Shown here: positions 55,526 through 63,885 of the stretch, piece after piece | Layout of the letters: each line of letters opens with the position of its first letter | How positions within the stretch are numbered: the stretch's first letter is position 1 | Origin: Bradyrhizobium sp. SZCCT0148 | GTDB taxonomy: Bacteria; Pseudomonadota; Alphaproteobacteria; Rhizobiales; Xanthobacteraceae | Assembly: GCF_018129985.1 (NCBI RefSeq) | Contig: NZ_JAFCKT010000001.1 | Location: forward strand, 558,001-622,000 | Direction of reading: 5' to 3' | DNA length: 64,000 bases | Made by a program: the position numbers and the translations under genes | Notes under the pieces: generated by a model | Seen by the model: only the letters and a program-made list of their open reading frames with translations | Told to the model about the DNA's origin: nothing | Database searches by the model: none

Positions 55526-55963
55526 TCACCGGCAGCGCGGATAGATCGCGGCGAGATCGCGGCCTTTCATCAGCAGCAGCCGTGAGCTCAGGCCGCCGCG
55601 GCGGTTGATCCAGTCACGCACGGGGCCGGGATAGGCGGCAAGCACCGCGACCGATGCCTCCGGCTCGGCATAGAAGCGCCCGCGTCGGTCCACCGAACGC
55701 GCCGCATGGAAGCCGAGCACGGCGCGCTTGGTGACGCAGATGCGCTCGCCCGGCACGATGCTCAGCACCAGCGTGCAGGCAGACAGGCAGGGACCGTCGA
55801 TCACCACGCGCTCGCCGCTCTCACGTACTTTCTCGAACAGATCGAGGAACGGCCCGACCTGTCCGCCCGGAGACTGGATGATGCGGATTTCGGCTGATGC
55901 AGGCGCGGTGGCGAGCAGCGCGGATACAATGATCAGGGCGTTGAGAAAGGCAGCGCGTTGCAT
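55526..55963 (-). CDS. Secreted COG3904-like hypothetical protein
   Basis: The 145-residue protein has a signal peptide (cleavage near ASA, residue 24). The mature region starts IRIIQSPGGQVGPFLDLFE and has GPCLSACTLVL, reminiscent of ClpP/SppA-like folds where the Ser is nucleophilic. Cysteines in GPCLSAC and near the C-terminus may form a disulfide. Protease activity is inference only. Confidence 0.7.
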   Translation of the reverse strand: MQRAAFLNALIIVSALLATAPASAEIRIIQSPGGQVGPFLDLFEKVRESGERVVIDGPCLSACTLVLSIVPGERICVTKRAVLGFHAARSVDRRGRFYAEPEASVAVLAAYPGPVRDWINRRGGLSSRLLLMKGRDLAAIYPRCR

Positions 55964-56089
55964 GGCGTACTCCACAAGCTCGAATCCCTTGGTGGGAAAA
56001 GCGTAGCGTGCCCACCAATGGCGCCGCAAATGCGGAGAAGTCGTGGGCACGGCGCTTGCCCGCCTTTGCCCACCCTACAATTTCCGTGC

Positions 56090-56878
56090 CTAGCCGTTGC
56101 GGCGCTGGCCGCGCAGCGTCGGCAGACCGATACCTGCCGCATCGAACCCGCCATCCACGGCCAAAATTTGTCCGGTGATGTAACTCGCGCTGCCCGAGCA
56201 CAGGAAGTAGATCGCTTCCGCGAGTTCCTCCTCCAGGCCGTAACGGTTGAGCGGAATGGCGTCGTGATAGTCGGCGCGGATCTCCTTGGTGTGCACCTGC
56301 TTCGCCATCGCCGTGTCGACCGGTCCCGGCGCGACCGCGTTGACGCGGATGTTGAGGGAAGCGAGTTCGACCGCGAGCTGCTTGGTGAGGTGCGCGAGCC
56401 CGGCCTTGCTGGTGCCGTAGGCCGAGCGCAGGGTCGAGGCGCGCACCGCCGAGATCGAGGTGATGTTGACAATGGCGCCGCCGTGGCCCTCGCGCATCAG
56501 GGGCACGGCCGCCTTGGTGCAGAGGAACGGGCCGGTGAGATTGACTTCGATCACGCGGCGCCAATCGGTCTCGGACGTTTCCATCAGCGGCGCGAACACG
56601 GCGATGCCGGCATTGTTGACCAGTGCGTCCAGCCGGCCGAAGCGGTGCTCGACCGCCTCCATTGCATCGCTCACCGCGGCCGAGTCGGAGACGTCGCAGG
56701 TCAGCGCCAGCGTCGTCTCGCTTTGGTCGATGTCGGCGACAGCGCGGCCGAGCAGCTCGCCCTCGATATCGAGCAGCGCCACGCGCCAGCCCTCGGCCAG
56801 GAACTTTTTCGCGGTCGCAAGCCCGATGCCGCGCGCGGCTCCGGTGACGAGGGCGACTTTTTGCGGAGAAGCGGGCAT
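56090..56878 (-). CDS. SDR family oxidoreductase
   Basis: The 262-residue classical SDR has TGAARGIG at residues 13-20, NNAG in the centre and YGTSK as the catalytic pair. The C-terminal SYITGQILAVDGGF is typical. Substrate cannot be assigned. The start at 56878 avoids an unrelated 26-residue extension. Confidence 0.92.
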   Translation of the reverse strand: MPASPQKVALVTGAARGIGLATAKKFLAEGWRVALLDIEGELLGRAVADIDQSETTLALTCDVSDSAAVSDAMEAVEHRFGRLDALVNNAGIAVFAPLMETSETDWRRVIEVNLTGPFLCTKAAVPLMREGHGGAIVNITSISAVRASTLRSAYGTSKAGLAHLTKQLAVELASLNIRVNAVAPGPVDTAMAKQVHTKEIRADYHDAIPLNRYGLEEELAEAIYFLCSGSASYITGQILAVDGGFDAAGIGLPTLRGQRRNG

Positions 56879-56986
56879 GGGCTGATCTTGTCCTTCTGTC
56901 GGAAACGGGAGCCGCAGGGGCGGCCAGCGCCTTTTACTGCGCTTTCGTTCCGGCAAGAAGGACGGAGATCGATCAAGGCCGTCTTC

Positions 56987-58651
56987 CTACGAAAGCTCCG
57001 CCGAAGCGCGCTGCATATTGGCCGACATATCCGATGTCACGATGCTCTGCTCCTCGACCGCTGCGGCAGTGGAGGCGATGAACTCGTTGACGCCGGCAAT
57101 CGCGGCCTTGATCGCAGTCAGCGAGCTGGCGACGTCGCCTGAGATGGTGTTGAGCGCGTCGATCTCGGATGTGATGGTGTCGGTCGCCTGCTTGGCCTGG
57201 TTGGCGAGGTTCTTGACCTCTGAGGCCACCACCGCAAAACCCCGGCCGGCTTCGCCCGCGCGCGCCGATTCGATCGTGGCGTTCAGCGCGAGCAGGTTGA
57301 TCTGGCTGGTGATGCCGGCGATCATCTCGACGATGCCGCTCATGGCCTGCGCGGCCGCGTTCAGCTTCTGGGCTTGGCCGTCGGCGGCCTCGACCCGGTT
57401 GGTCGCGACCTTGGAGTTCTCGCGCGACTTCGCCATGGTCTCTGAGATTTCGCGGATCGAGGCGCTCATCTGTTCGCTGCCGGCCGCGACCGCCTCGATC
57501 AGCCCGCGTGCGTTGTCGGCCTTTTTGCGGCCGATCGCTTGCGCGGTGATGTCGGTGGCATATTTCACCACCTTGTAGGGCCTGCCGTTGAGGTCGAAGA
57601 TCGGATTGTAGGACGCCTGGATCCAGATCTCCCGCCCGCCCTTGGCGATGCGCTTGTATTCCGCGGCCTGATATTCGCCGCGGTTGAGAGTCTCCCAGAA
57701 CTGGCGATAAGCCGGCGCATTCCGCTCGTCCGGTTCGACGAACATGGAGTGGTGCTGACCCTTGATCTCAGCCAGCGAATAGCCCATCGCCTTCAGGAAA
57801 TTCTCGTTGGCGGAGCGGATCGTGCCGTCCATGTTGAACTCGATCACCGCCTGCGACTTCTGGATCGCGGCGAGCTGGCCGTCATTGTCGGCCGCCTTCA
57901 TCTTCTGCGCAGTGACGTCGGTTGCGAACTTGACCACCTTGAACGGTTTGCCGGTTTCGTCGAGGATCGGATTGTAGGTGGCAATGATCCAGATCTCCTT
58001 GCCGCCCTTGCCGAGCCGCTTGTATTCGGCCGCCTCGAACTCGCCACGGTTCAGCTTGGCCCAAAACGCGGCATAGCCGGCGCTCGCGCGATCTTCGGGC
58101 GTCACGAACATGCTGTGATGCTTGCCCTTGATCTCGTCGAGCGAGTAGCCCATGGCGGTCAAGAAGTTGTCGTTCGCGGTGACGATGGTGCCGTCCATGT
58201 TGAACTCGATCACGGCCTGTGCGCGGTTGATCGCGGCGATCTTGCCGGAATCCTCCATGGTCTTGATCTTGTACGCCGTGATGTCGGTGGCGAACTTGAT
58301 GAAGCTGATCACCTTGCCGTTCTCGTCGCGCAAAGGCGCATAGGACGCATGGACCCAGACTTCCTTGCCGTCCTTGCCGAAACGCTTGTATTGCGTGGTC
58401 TGGAATTCGCCACGGTTCAGGCTGGCCCAGAAGTCGCGGTAGCGAGCGCTCTCGCGCTCGGCGGGGCTGACGAAGATGCTGTGGTGCTTGCCCTTGATCT
58501 CGGCCAGCGTGTAGCCGCTCATCTTGAGCAGGTTTTCATTGGCATCGAGAATGGTGCCGTCGAGACTGAATTCGATCACAGCCTGCGACCGGTCGAGCGC
58601 CTCGACCTCCGCGACCGCGTGCCTGACCTTCTTGCTCTGGAAATTAAACAC
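56987..58651 (-). CDS. Soluble chemoreceptor with three near-identical PAS domains
   Basis: The 554-residue protein begins with GTG at 58651 ([12 protein letters not shown]), preceded by a GCGGAG site. Three PAS/PAC units of about 122 residues follow, each with the block SQAVIEF, the GYSLxEIKGxHHSMF core and the KFATDIT ending. A shorter MCP signalling domain then ends at AELS. There is no membrane segment; PAS units of this type may bind heme or flavin. A GGAAC-N16-CGGT candidate EcfG promoter lies 31 bp upstream (58707-58683, reverse strand). Confidence 0.92.
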   Translation of the reverse strand: MFNFQSKKVRHAVAEVEALDRSQAVIEFSLDGTILDANENLLKMSGYTLAEIKGKHHSIFVSPAERESARYRDFWASLNRGEFQTTQYKRFGKDGKEVWVHASYAPLRDENGKVISFIKFATDITAYKIKTMEDSGKIAAINRAQAVIEFNMDGTIVTANDNFLTAMGYSLDEIKGKHHSMFVTPEDRASAGYAAFWAKLNRGEFEAAEYKRLGKGGKEIWIIATYNPILDETGKPFKVVKFATDVTAQKMKAADNDGQLAAIQKSQAVIEFNMDGTIRSANENFLKAMGYSLAEIKGQHHSMFVEPDERNAPAYRQFWETLNRGEYQAAEYKRIAKGGREIWIQASYNPIFDLNGRPYKVVKYATDITAQAIGRKKADNARGLIEAVAAGSEQMSASIREISETMAKSRENSKVATNRVEAADGQAQKLNAAAQAMSGIVEMIAGITSQINLLALNATIESARAGEAGRGFAVVASEVKNLANQAKQATDTITSEIDALNTISGDVASSLTAIKAAIAGVNEFIASTAAAVEEQSIVTSDMSANMQRASAELS

Positions 58652-58956
58652 GTAAGCTCCGCAATGCTTCAGAGGCGAATCGACCGGATTGCCAAAAATA
58701 CCGTTCCCCGGAGTGAAAAGTTGCACTCTCTTATTGAGCAACCGTAAAGCACGAGTCGTCGCCCACGCTGGTTCTAAGATCATGCGGGTATCGGCCATGT
58801 ACTTCAACCAACAGCGGTTCTTGGCTCATATGCACGTCGGGGTTCACAATCGGCGGCCGTGGTTTTACGGGGGGCGCAGCGAAATATTTTTCGTGTTGAG
58901 CCGGTGTTGCGCAGCCGCGGTGTCGGCGTGATCCGGTGTGAATCGTCTTCAGCGCA
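58652..58956. other. 305-bp region between the PAS chemoreceptor and a pseudogene
   Basis: It contains the chemoreceptor promoter (possible GGAAC site at 58707-58703 on the reverse strand) and no supported gene. I see no repeats or strong hairpins. Confidence 0.35.
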
Positions 58957-59345
58957 ATGCTTCCTTTGCGGAGACAGCGGACGTCCGACGACCGAGAACG
59001 CCTGATCCGAGGCCTCTTCGCCGCCTATCTCGCCAGCGACCGGCAGCGGGTCGCCGACGCATTGGCCGACGATTTCCGGTTCACCAGCCCGTCCGACGCG
59101 ACTTCGACAAGGCGACCTATTTTGAACGCTGCTGGCGCGACACCGGTTGGATCGCACGGCATGACATCGATGCATCTTCGTCCGGGGCGAGGAGGCCTTC
59201 GTCACTTGTCTCTGCCTTTCGACGGATGGCAGGAGTTTTCGCAACATGGAGTTCTTCACCGTCGCAGGCGGCAATCTCCGGCGCATCGACGTCAAATGCG
59301 GCGCAGCCCGTCAGCACGGCCGCTTCCCGCCGCAGCCGCGCTAGG
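58957..59345 (+). pseudogene. NTF2-like (SnoaL) gene disrupted by two frameshifts
   Basis: The start is open for 46 codons and reads DRERLIRGLFAAYLASDRQR and FRFTSPSD. At about 59100 the reading continues in a second frame (DKATYFERCWRDTGWIARHD) and at about 59177 in a third (GEEAFVTCLCLSTDGRSFRN then MEFFTVAGGNLRRID). Joined, these make one SnoaL-like protein of about 130 residues. Two independent frame changes suggest a dead gene, or less likely sequencing errors. Confidence 0.65.
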
Positions 59346-59481
59346 GCGGGAGCCTCCGGATTATTTTCCGCGGGCGTGTCGGTTCCGCGAGAACTCATTC
59401 GTCTTTGAAGGCAAGCGGGCGTGCGCCTCACGGCGCATCCCGGACATCCGCGGAAGCCAGCACACGACTAGGACACGACCT

Positions 59482-59886
59482 ATGCGATTCATGATGTTGA
59501 TGATCCCGCTCGGCTACGAGGCCGCGCCGCCTGACGTGCAGCTCGATCCCGATCGCGTCGCCGCGATGATGCGCTACAACGAGGCGCTGAAGGACGCGGG
59601 CGTGCTGATCACGCTCGACGGCCTGCATCCGCCGTCGATGGGCGCGCGGGTCTCGTTCGCGAGCGGCAAGCCCATCGTCACGGACGGCCCCTTCACGGAG
59701 GCCAAGGAAGTGCTGGGCGGCTATTGGATGATCGAGGTTGCCTCGCGCGCCGAGGCGATTGCCTGGGCGAGGCGGTGCCCGGCCTCGCCGAACGAGATCA
59801 TCGAGATCCGGCAGGTGCAGGAGATCAGCGACTTTCCGCCCGACGTGCAGGCCGCTGCCGCCGGGTTTGGCGACCTGAAGCAATAG
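59482..59886 (+). CDS. YciI/DGPF family protein
   Basis: The 134-residue protein has the motif TDGPFTEAKEVLGGYWMIE near residue 63, the canonical DGPF site. It starts MRFMMLMIPLGYE after a weak ribosome site. It lies between the NTF2-like pseudogene and another YciI-like gene. Such proteins cluster with ECF42 loci; here the sigma factor is 6 kb away. Confidence 0.9.
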   Translation: MRFMMLMIPLGYEAAPPDVQLDPDRVAAMMRYNEALKDAGVLITLDGLHPPSMGARVSFASGKPIVTDGPFTEAKEVLGGYWMIEVASRAEAIAWARRCPASPNEIIEIRQVQEISDFPPDVQAAAAGFGDLKQ

Positions 59887-59942
59887 CCGCAAGGGTCGCG
59901 ATGAGACCGCGGCTACATCAAGACTCAACAACGGAGAGACCG

Positions 59943-60308
59943 ATGAGCACCCAACACAACTTCCTCGCCGTCTATCTCGGCAGCATGAACGGCGAGAAAA
60001 TGAAAGCCTGGCATGCGATGCCCGAGGCGGAACGGAAGGTGAAAGAGCGCGAGGGCATGGCCGCCTGGCACGGCTGGGTCGAGAAGCACAAGGACGTCAT
60101 CGTCGAGCTGGGCGGCCCGCTGGGCAAGACCCGCAGGATCGACGGACGCGGCATCACCGAGACCAGCAACGCGCTGACCGGCTTCACGGTGGTGCGGGCC
60201 GCCTCGCAGGAGGAGGCTGCCAAACTGTTCGAAAGCCATCCGCATTTTGCGATCTTTCCGGGCGAGGCGATCGAAGTGATGCCGGTCCTGCCAATTCCGC
60301 AGATGTAG
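59943..60308 (+). CDS. YciI-related protein
   Basis: The 121-residue protein resembles the YciI/DGPF fold at its start (HNFLAVYLG) but has no DGPF motif; ELGGPLGKTRRIDGRG occupies that place. The ATG at 59943 follows CGGAGAGACCG. It is probably co-transcribed with the preceding gene (56-bp gap). Confidence 0.8.
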   Translation: MSTQHNFLAVYLGSMNGEKMKAWHAMPEAERKVKEREGMAAWHGWVEKHKDVIVELGGPLGKTRRIDGRGITETSNALTGFTVVRAASQEEAAKLFESHPHFAIFPGEAIEVMPVLPIPQM

Positions 60309-60406
60309 CTTCGGTGGCGGGCCCGTTCCGGGCGGGCGCCAACGCATCGGCATGCCGATGGAAGCTGAGGTTAATCCTGCCTCGCCGCTAGTGACCTTCG
60401 CGTCCG

Positions 60407-60433
60407 GCTCATGTAAAGCTCGTTCACATGAGC
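60407..60433. promoter_or_regulatory. 11-bp inverted repeat overlapping the second tetR start codon
   Basis: GCTCATGTAAA (60407-60417) and TTCACATGAGC (60423-60433) are inverted copies with one mismatch around GCTCG. The core ATGTAAA-N5-TTCACAT matches the operator before the DUF2852 gene. The tetR ATG (60428) lies in the right arm. Confidence 0.55.
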
Positions 60434-61168
60434 TGGCGCAAGGAGCAGCGCCGCGCCGAGCGCGGCTATCATCACGGCAATCTGAAGGAAGCACTTCTGC
60501 AGGCCGCTCTCGGGCTGATCGCCGAGAAGGGCGCGGCCGGCTTTACCTTCGCCGATGCCGCGCGCATGGCCGGCGTCAGCGCGGCGGCGCCGTACCGGCA
60601 TTTCCGCGACCGCGACGAGTTGTTGTCTTCGATTGCCCAGCGCGGCTTCGAGCAATTCGAGGCGCGCCTGACTGCGGCCTGGGACGACGGCCGCCCCGAC
60701 ACGGTCACCGCGTTCGAGCGCGTCGGCAGGGCCTATCTCGCCTTCTCCCGCGAGGAGCCCGCCTTCTATGCCGCGATGTTCGAATCCGGTCTGCCGGTCG
60801 ATGCCAATCCGGCGCTTCAGGCCGCCAGCGAGCGCGCATTCAACATCATTCGCGCCGCCGCCGAGCGGCTTGCGGCGTTGGCGCCGCCCGGCATTCCGCG
60901 CCCGCCGGCGATGATGATGGCGCTGCACATCTGGTCGATGGCCCACGGCGTGGCCTCGCTGTTCTCCCGCGGCGACGCCGCGCGAAGAAAGCTGCCGATG
61001 TCGCCGGACGAGCTGTTGGAGGCCGAGGTGCTGATCTATCTGCGCGGTCTCGGCTTTCCGACCGACCGCCGCCCTTCGCCCAAAGGGGCCGAGCCGCCGC
61101 CGGTACCGCCGGAGGCATCCTCCGGTTCAGGCGTGCCGCCGGGCGGCCCTTGGGGCAAGCCGAAATAA
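60428..61168 (+). CDS. TetR/AcrR family regulator with WHG domain
   Basis: The 246-residue repressor has its HTH near residues 37-60 (FTFADAARMAGVSAAAPYRHF) and a C-terminal ligand domain with the WHG-like motif IWSMAHGVASLFSRG. A Pro/Gly-rich tail ends the protein. Its start codon lies inside an inverted repeat, indicating autoregulation. The same operator motif occurs before the next gene, so DUF2852 is a likely target. Confidence 0.93.
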   Translation: MSWRKEQRRAERGYHHGNLKEALLQAALGLIAEKGAAGFTFADAARMAGVSAAAPYRHFRDRDELLSSIAQRGFEQFEARLTAAWDDGRPDTVTAFERVGRAYLAFSREEPAFYAAMFESGLPVDANPALQAASERAFNIIRAAAERLAALAPPGIPRPPAMMMALHIWSMAHGVASLFSRGDAARRKLPMSPDELLEAEVLIYLRGLGFPTDRRPSPKGAEPPPVPPEASSGSGVPPGGPWGKPK

Positions 61169-61208
61169 AATTACGCAAATAATCACGCGGGCGTGTCAGG
61201 CGGCCAGC

Positions 61209-61214
61209 TTGACA
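61209..61214 (+). promoter_or_regulatory. -35 element of the DUF2852 promoter
   Basis: TTGACA at 61209-61214 is a consensus -35. Its -10 would fall at about 61231-61237 (TAGCTAT), overlapping the TetR operator. Confidence 0.4.
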
Positions 61215-61235
61215 AAATCGCGGGATGATCTAGCT

Positions 61236-61254
61236 ATGTAAATGTTATTTACAT
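61236..61254. promoter_or_regulatory. Perfect TetR-type operator upstream of the DUF2852 gene
   Basis: ATGTAAATGTTATTTACAT has 8-bp perfect arms around GTT; written another way it is ATGTAAA-N5-TTTACAT. The same layout is found at the neighbouring tetR start. It overlaps the predicted -10 region. Confidence 0.6.
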
Positions 61255-61286
61255 TCACAACGGCCGACGCCGTCATGGAGAAGGAA

Positions 61287-61778
61287 ATGGCCTACACCGC
61301 TGATGTCAATCGCTGGCGCGGCCCTTCGGACCAACACCAACCGTACGAGCGTCCGCGCATGCTCGATACGCCCTGGCATCCGGGCTGGATCGCCGTGACC
61401 ATCCTCGGCTTCATCATCTGGTGGCCGATCGGACTCGCCCTTCTCTTTTTCACACTCGGGAGCAGAAGAATGTCGTGCTGGAGCAATCAGGACCGCTGGC
61501 AGAACAAGATGGAGCGGATGCAGTACAAGATGGACCGCATGCGCGGCCGGATGGAGCGCCGCGGCTTCGGCTTTGGCTTCGGCCCGCCGTCCTCCGGCAA
61601 CCGCGCCTTCGACGAGTACCGCTCTGAAACGCTGCAGCGGCTCGAGGAGGAGCAGGTCGAGTTCAAGAACTTCCTCGATCGCCTGCGCCACGCCAAGGAC
61701 AAGGAAGAGTTCGACCAGTTCATGGCGCAGCACAAGACGCGTCCGACCCCGCCGCCGACCGATCAGCAGCAGGGCTGA
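61287..61778 (+). CDS. DUF2852 family membrane protein
   Basis: The 163-residue protein has one membrane segment (WIAVTILGFIIWWPIGLALL, residues about 36-55), then a charged coiled coil rich in Met/Arg (MERMQYKMDRMRGRM) and a helical tail with FDEYRSETLQRLEEEQ. The ATG at 61287 has GGAGAAGGA in front; upstream in-frame starts at 61275 and 61242 would overlap the operator. Function unknown. It is probably controlled by the upstream TetR. Confidence 0.87.
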   Translation: MAYTADVNRWRGPSDQHQPYERPRMLDTPWHPGWIAVTILGFIIWWPIGLALLFFTLGSRRMSCWSNQDRWQNKMERMQYKMDRMRGRMERRGFGFGFGPPSSGNRAFDEYRSETLQRLEEEQVEFKNFLDRLRHAKDKEEFDQFMAQHKTRPTPPPTDQQQG

Positions 61779-61896
61779 CCTTCGAGCCTGATCCCTCTCA
61801 AAGCCTTCAGGCGCATGCCCCCAAAGTCCTGATGGCCCCGAGCCGCTCGTCTGCGCAACCCGCAGGCGGGCGGTTTGGCTTTAGGGGCTGACCTCG

Positions 61897-61912
61897 CCCC
61901 CGTTTGCGGGGG
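61897..61912. terminator. Short GC hairpin after the DUF2852 gene
   Basis: CCCCC (61897-61901) and GGGGG (61908-61912) pair around GTTTGC. It resembles part of the 19.0-kb element (CCCGCTTGCGGGGGAG) and may be a partial copy. Confidence 0.35.
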
Positions 61913-62005
61913 AGTCGGATTACGTCGCAAGATGGCAGAACCCAATCCGCGCGAGCACCGACCAAGTCTCGACCGCGCGCTTTCCGCGCGCCGACGGGTC
62001 CGACC

Positions 62006-62263
62006 ATGGCCACGGCTGGATGCAACGAGACCACGCAACGCATCGCGCTGCTCGAGCGCGTCTCGGACCTGTTCGACCGATTCGGACGCCTGGTGCCGCT
62101 GGCGATCGCGTTCCTCAACGGATGGCCGACCGAGATCAAGTTCTATCCGGACTTCGTGGTCGGCAACGCGTGGAAGGTTTTTCTCAGCTGCATCCTCTAC
62201 CAGCTCGCCGCGTTCGCGCTCAGGCGCGCGGTTACGTTTGCGTCAGGGAGCCTCGACCCATGA
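62006..62263 (+). CDS. Small putative membrane protein
   Basis: The 85-residue protein has one or two hydrophobic segments (LVPLAIAFLNGW and FLSCILYQLAAFALRR). No clear ribosome site precedes the ATG. Coding status is supported by its four-base overlap with the next short ORF, a pattern typical of real operons. Function unknown. Confidence 0.55.
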   Translation: MATAGCNETTQRIALLERVSDLFDRFGRLVPLAIAFLNGWPTEIKFYPDFVVGNAWKVFLSCILYQLAAFALRRAVTFASGSLDP

Positions 62264-62361
62264 TCCTGCTACGCGATTTCGCGCTCTATGTTTTGCCTGG
62301 CCTGGTCGCCGCGGGCGGCTGGCTCTATGCGTTCAGCCTGCGCAAGCAGGCGCGCAGCTGA
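62260..62361 (+). CDS. 33-residue membrane microprotein
   Basis: The ATG at 62260 overlaps the previous stop as ATGA and opens 33 codons beginning MILLRDFALYVLPGLVAAGG and ending in a basic tail. A single helix with positive-inside charge is evident. Translational coupling and the helix support a real gene despite its size. Confidence 0.5.
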   Translation: MILLRDFALYVLPGLVAAGGWLYAFSLRKQARS

Positions 62362-62398
62362 TGAAAGCCACGCCAATCCGGCCGCATGGTCGCTTGGT

Positions 62399-63562
62399 TC
62401 AGCGCGCTGTCACGAGCTGTGCACGAACCGAAGTCAGGAAGTGTTCGTAGGCATGATCCACGATCTCGTTGAGTGATCGCGTCCGTGCGAACATCGCCTT
62501 GGCCTCTGCGAGGAATTCCTCGCGCGTCGGTATCCTCGGCAGATGCAGATGTGTCAGCGCGTCGACACCGTCATGCGCGCGATTGAGGATGTCGTGCAGC
62601 GTCGGCAGCTGCAGCTGGGTCGGGTCGGCGCGGTGCAGCGCCGAAGATATCGCATGTGCAAGCTTCGGCGCGTCGAACCGCCCGGCAAGTTCACGGGCTG
62701 CCCGATTGATGACGCGGGCGCCGAGCGGCTGCTCGTTGCGCAGCACCTGTTCAGGCGGCGATTTCATGTTCCAGACGATGCCGAACCAGGACAGCAGCTT
62801 CAAGACGTAATAGGTGACGTCGATCTCCCACCAGTAAAAGCCCTGCCGCACGCTGCTCTGATAGGCGTGGTGATTGTTGTGCCAGCCTTCACCCATGGTG
62901 AACAACGCCAGCAGCCAGTTGTTGCGGGAGTCGTCGCCTGTCACGTAGCGCTTGCGTCCGTGCACATGGGCCAGCGAATTGATGCAGAAGGTTGCGTGAT
63001 AGACCAGCACCGTGCTCCACAGGAAGCCGACGATCAGGCCCGGCCACCCCGCAACCAGAAAGCAGAGCGCAGCGAGCACGAAGGCCGGCAGCAGCTCCAG
63101 TCGATGCAGCCACATCAGTTCGGGATAGACCGTGAGATCGCCGACCTTCACGAGGTCGGTCGCGTCATGCTCCCGGTAGAAGATCCAGCCGAGATGGCTG
63201 TAAAGGAAACCGCGCTGACGCGGCGAATGCACGTCAAGTTCCGTGTCCGAATGCAGATGATGATGCCGATGCTTCGCCGCCCACCACAACACGCTCTTCT
63301 GCGCGGTGCTTTGCGCAAGAAAGGCCAGGATGAACTGAAACACGCGGCCGGTGGCGAAAGCCCGATGCGAGAAGTAACGGTGGTAACCCGCCCCGATCGC
63401 AAACATGCGCACGACATAAAGCGAACCGCAGATCGCGACAGCCTGCCACGTGACGCCCGACCAGATCGCCGCAAAGCAGCCGAGATGGACCAGCACGAAC
63501 GGTATGGCGGAGGGATACATGACGTCGTCGTGGTGGTCGTCGGCGGGCGCGTTGGGCGACAT
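62399..63562 (-). CDS. Acyl-CoA/fatty acid desaturase
   Basis: The 387-residue integral-membrane di-iron desaturase has the three histidine boxes HRYFSH (61-66), HRHHH (98-102) and HNNHH further on. It introduces a double bond, most likely delta-9, into acyl-CoA or acyl lipid. Four membrane segments are visible. A C-terminal extension of about 90 residues follows the last box. The start at 63562 removes 45 unrelated residues. An upstream hairpin with a U-run may attenuate it. Confidence 0.93.
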   Translation of the reverse strand: MSPNAPADDHHDDVMYPSAIPFVLVHLGCFAAIWSGVTWQAVAICGSLYVVRMFAIGAGYHRYFSHRAFATGRVFQFILAFLAQSTAQKSVLWWAAKHRHHHLHSDTELDVHSPRQRGFLYSHLGWIFYREHDATDLVKVGDLTVYPELMWLHRLELLPAFVLAALCFLVAGWPGLIVGFLWSTVLVYHATFCINSLAHVHGRKRYVTGDDSRNNWLLALFTMGEGWHNNHHAYQSSVRQGFYWWEIDVTYYVLKLLSWFGIVWNMKSPPEQVLRNEQPLGARVINRAARELAGRFDAPKLAHAISSALHRADPTQLQLPTLHDILNRAHDGVDALTHLHLPRIPTREEFLAEAKAMFARTRSLNEIVDHAYEHFLTSVRAQLVTAR

Positions 63563-63885
63563 ATTTTGGCGTGACCTCAGTAACGGGGATCCGGTTTTCG
63601 CGTCGGCAGCGCGGACGATCGCCGGGTATGAAAAACCCGCGGATGGCGGACCACCGCGCGGGTTTGAAGGAACTGCTTTGCAAGGACATCCGGCCAAAGC
63701 AGCGTTGGCCGAATATTCGGGTGAATATATGGTCGCGGATAGCAGGCATGCAACCTCGTAGCCTCACGGGGAGCTGCGGCATCGTGTTCGGGTCGTCGCA
63801 ATGCTGCGGCGCCGCGTGGCGCGCGGGCTGTCTACGGCCTATAGTCGGTACGTGAAGGTAGCACCCAAGCACCGGAGGCGGCCTG
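63563..63885. other. 323-bp divergent gap upstream of the desaturase and cysE-like genes
   Basis: It holds the hairpin at 63633-63665 and presumably promoters for both flanking genes. I identified no strong -35/-10 pairs and no gene. Confidence 0.4.
63633..63665 (-). terminator. Terminator-like hairpin in the desaturase leader
   Basis: AAACCCGCG (63633-63641) and CGCGGGTTT (63657-63665) form a 9-bp stem with a 15-nt loop. On the reverse strand the stem runs into TTTTTCAT, as in intrinsic terminators, 70 bp before the desaturase start. Possible attenuator. Confidence 0.5.

Noticed and set aside
63600..63800. trp-type attenuator with leader peptide
   Set aside because: No run of Trp or other regulatory codons was found upstream of the hairpin and the downstream gene is a desaturase.
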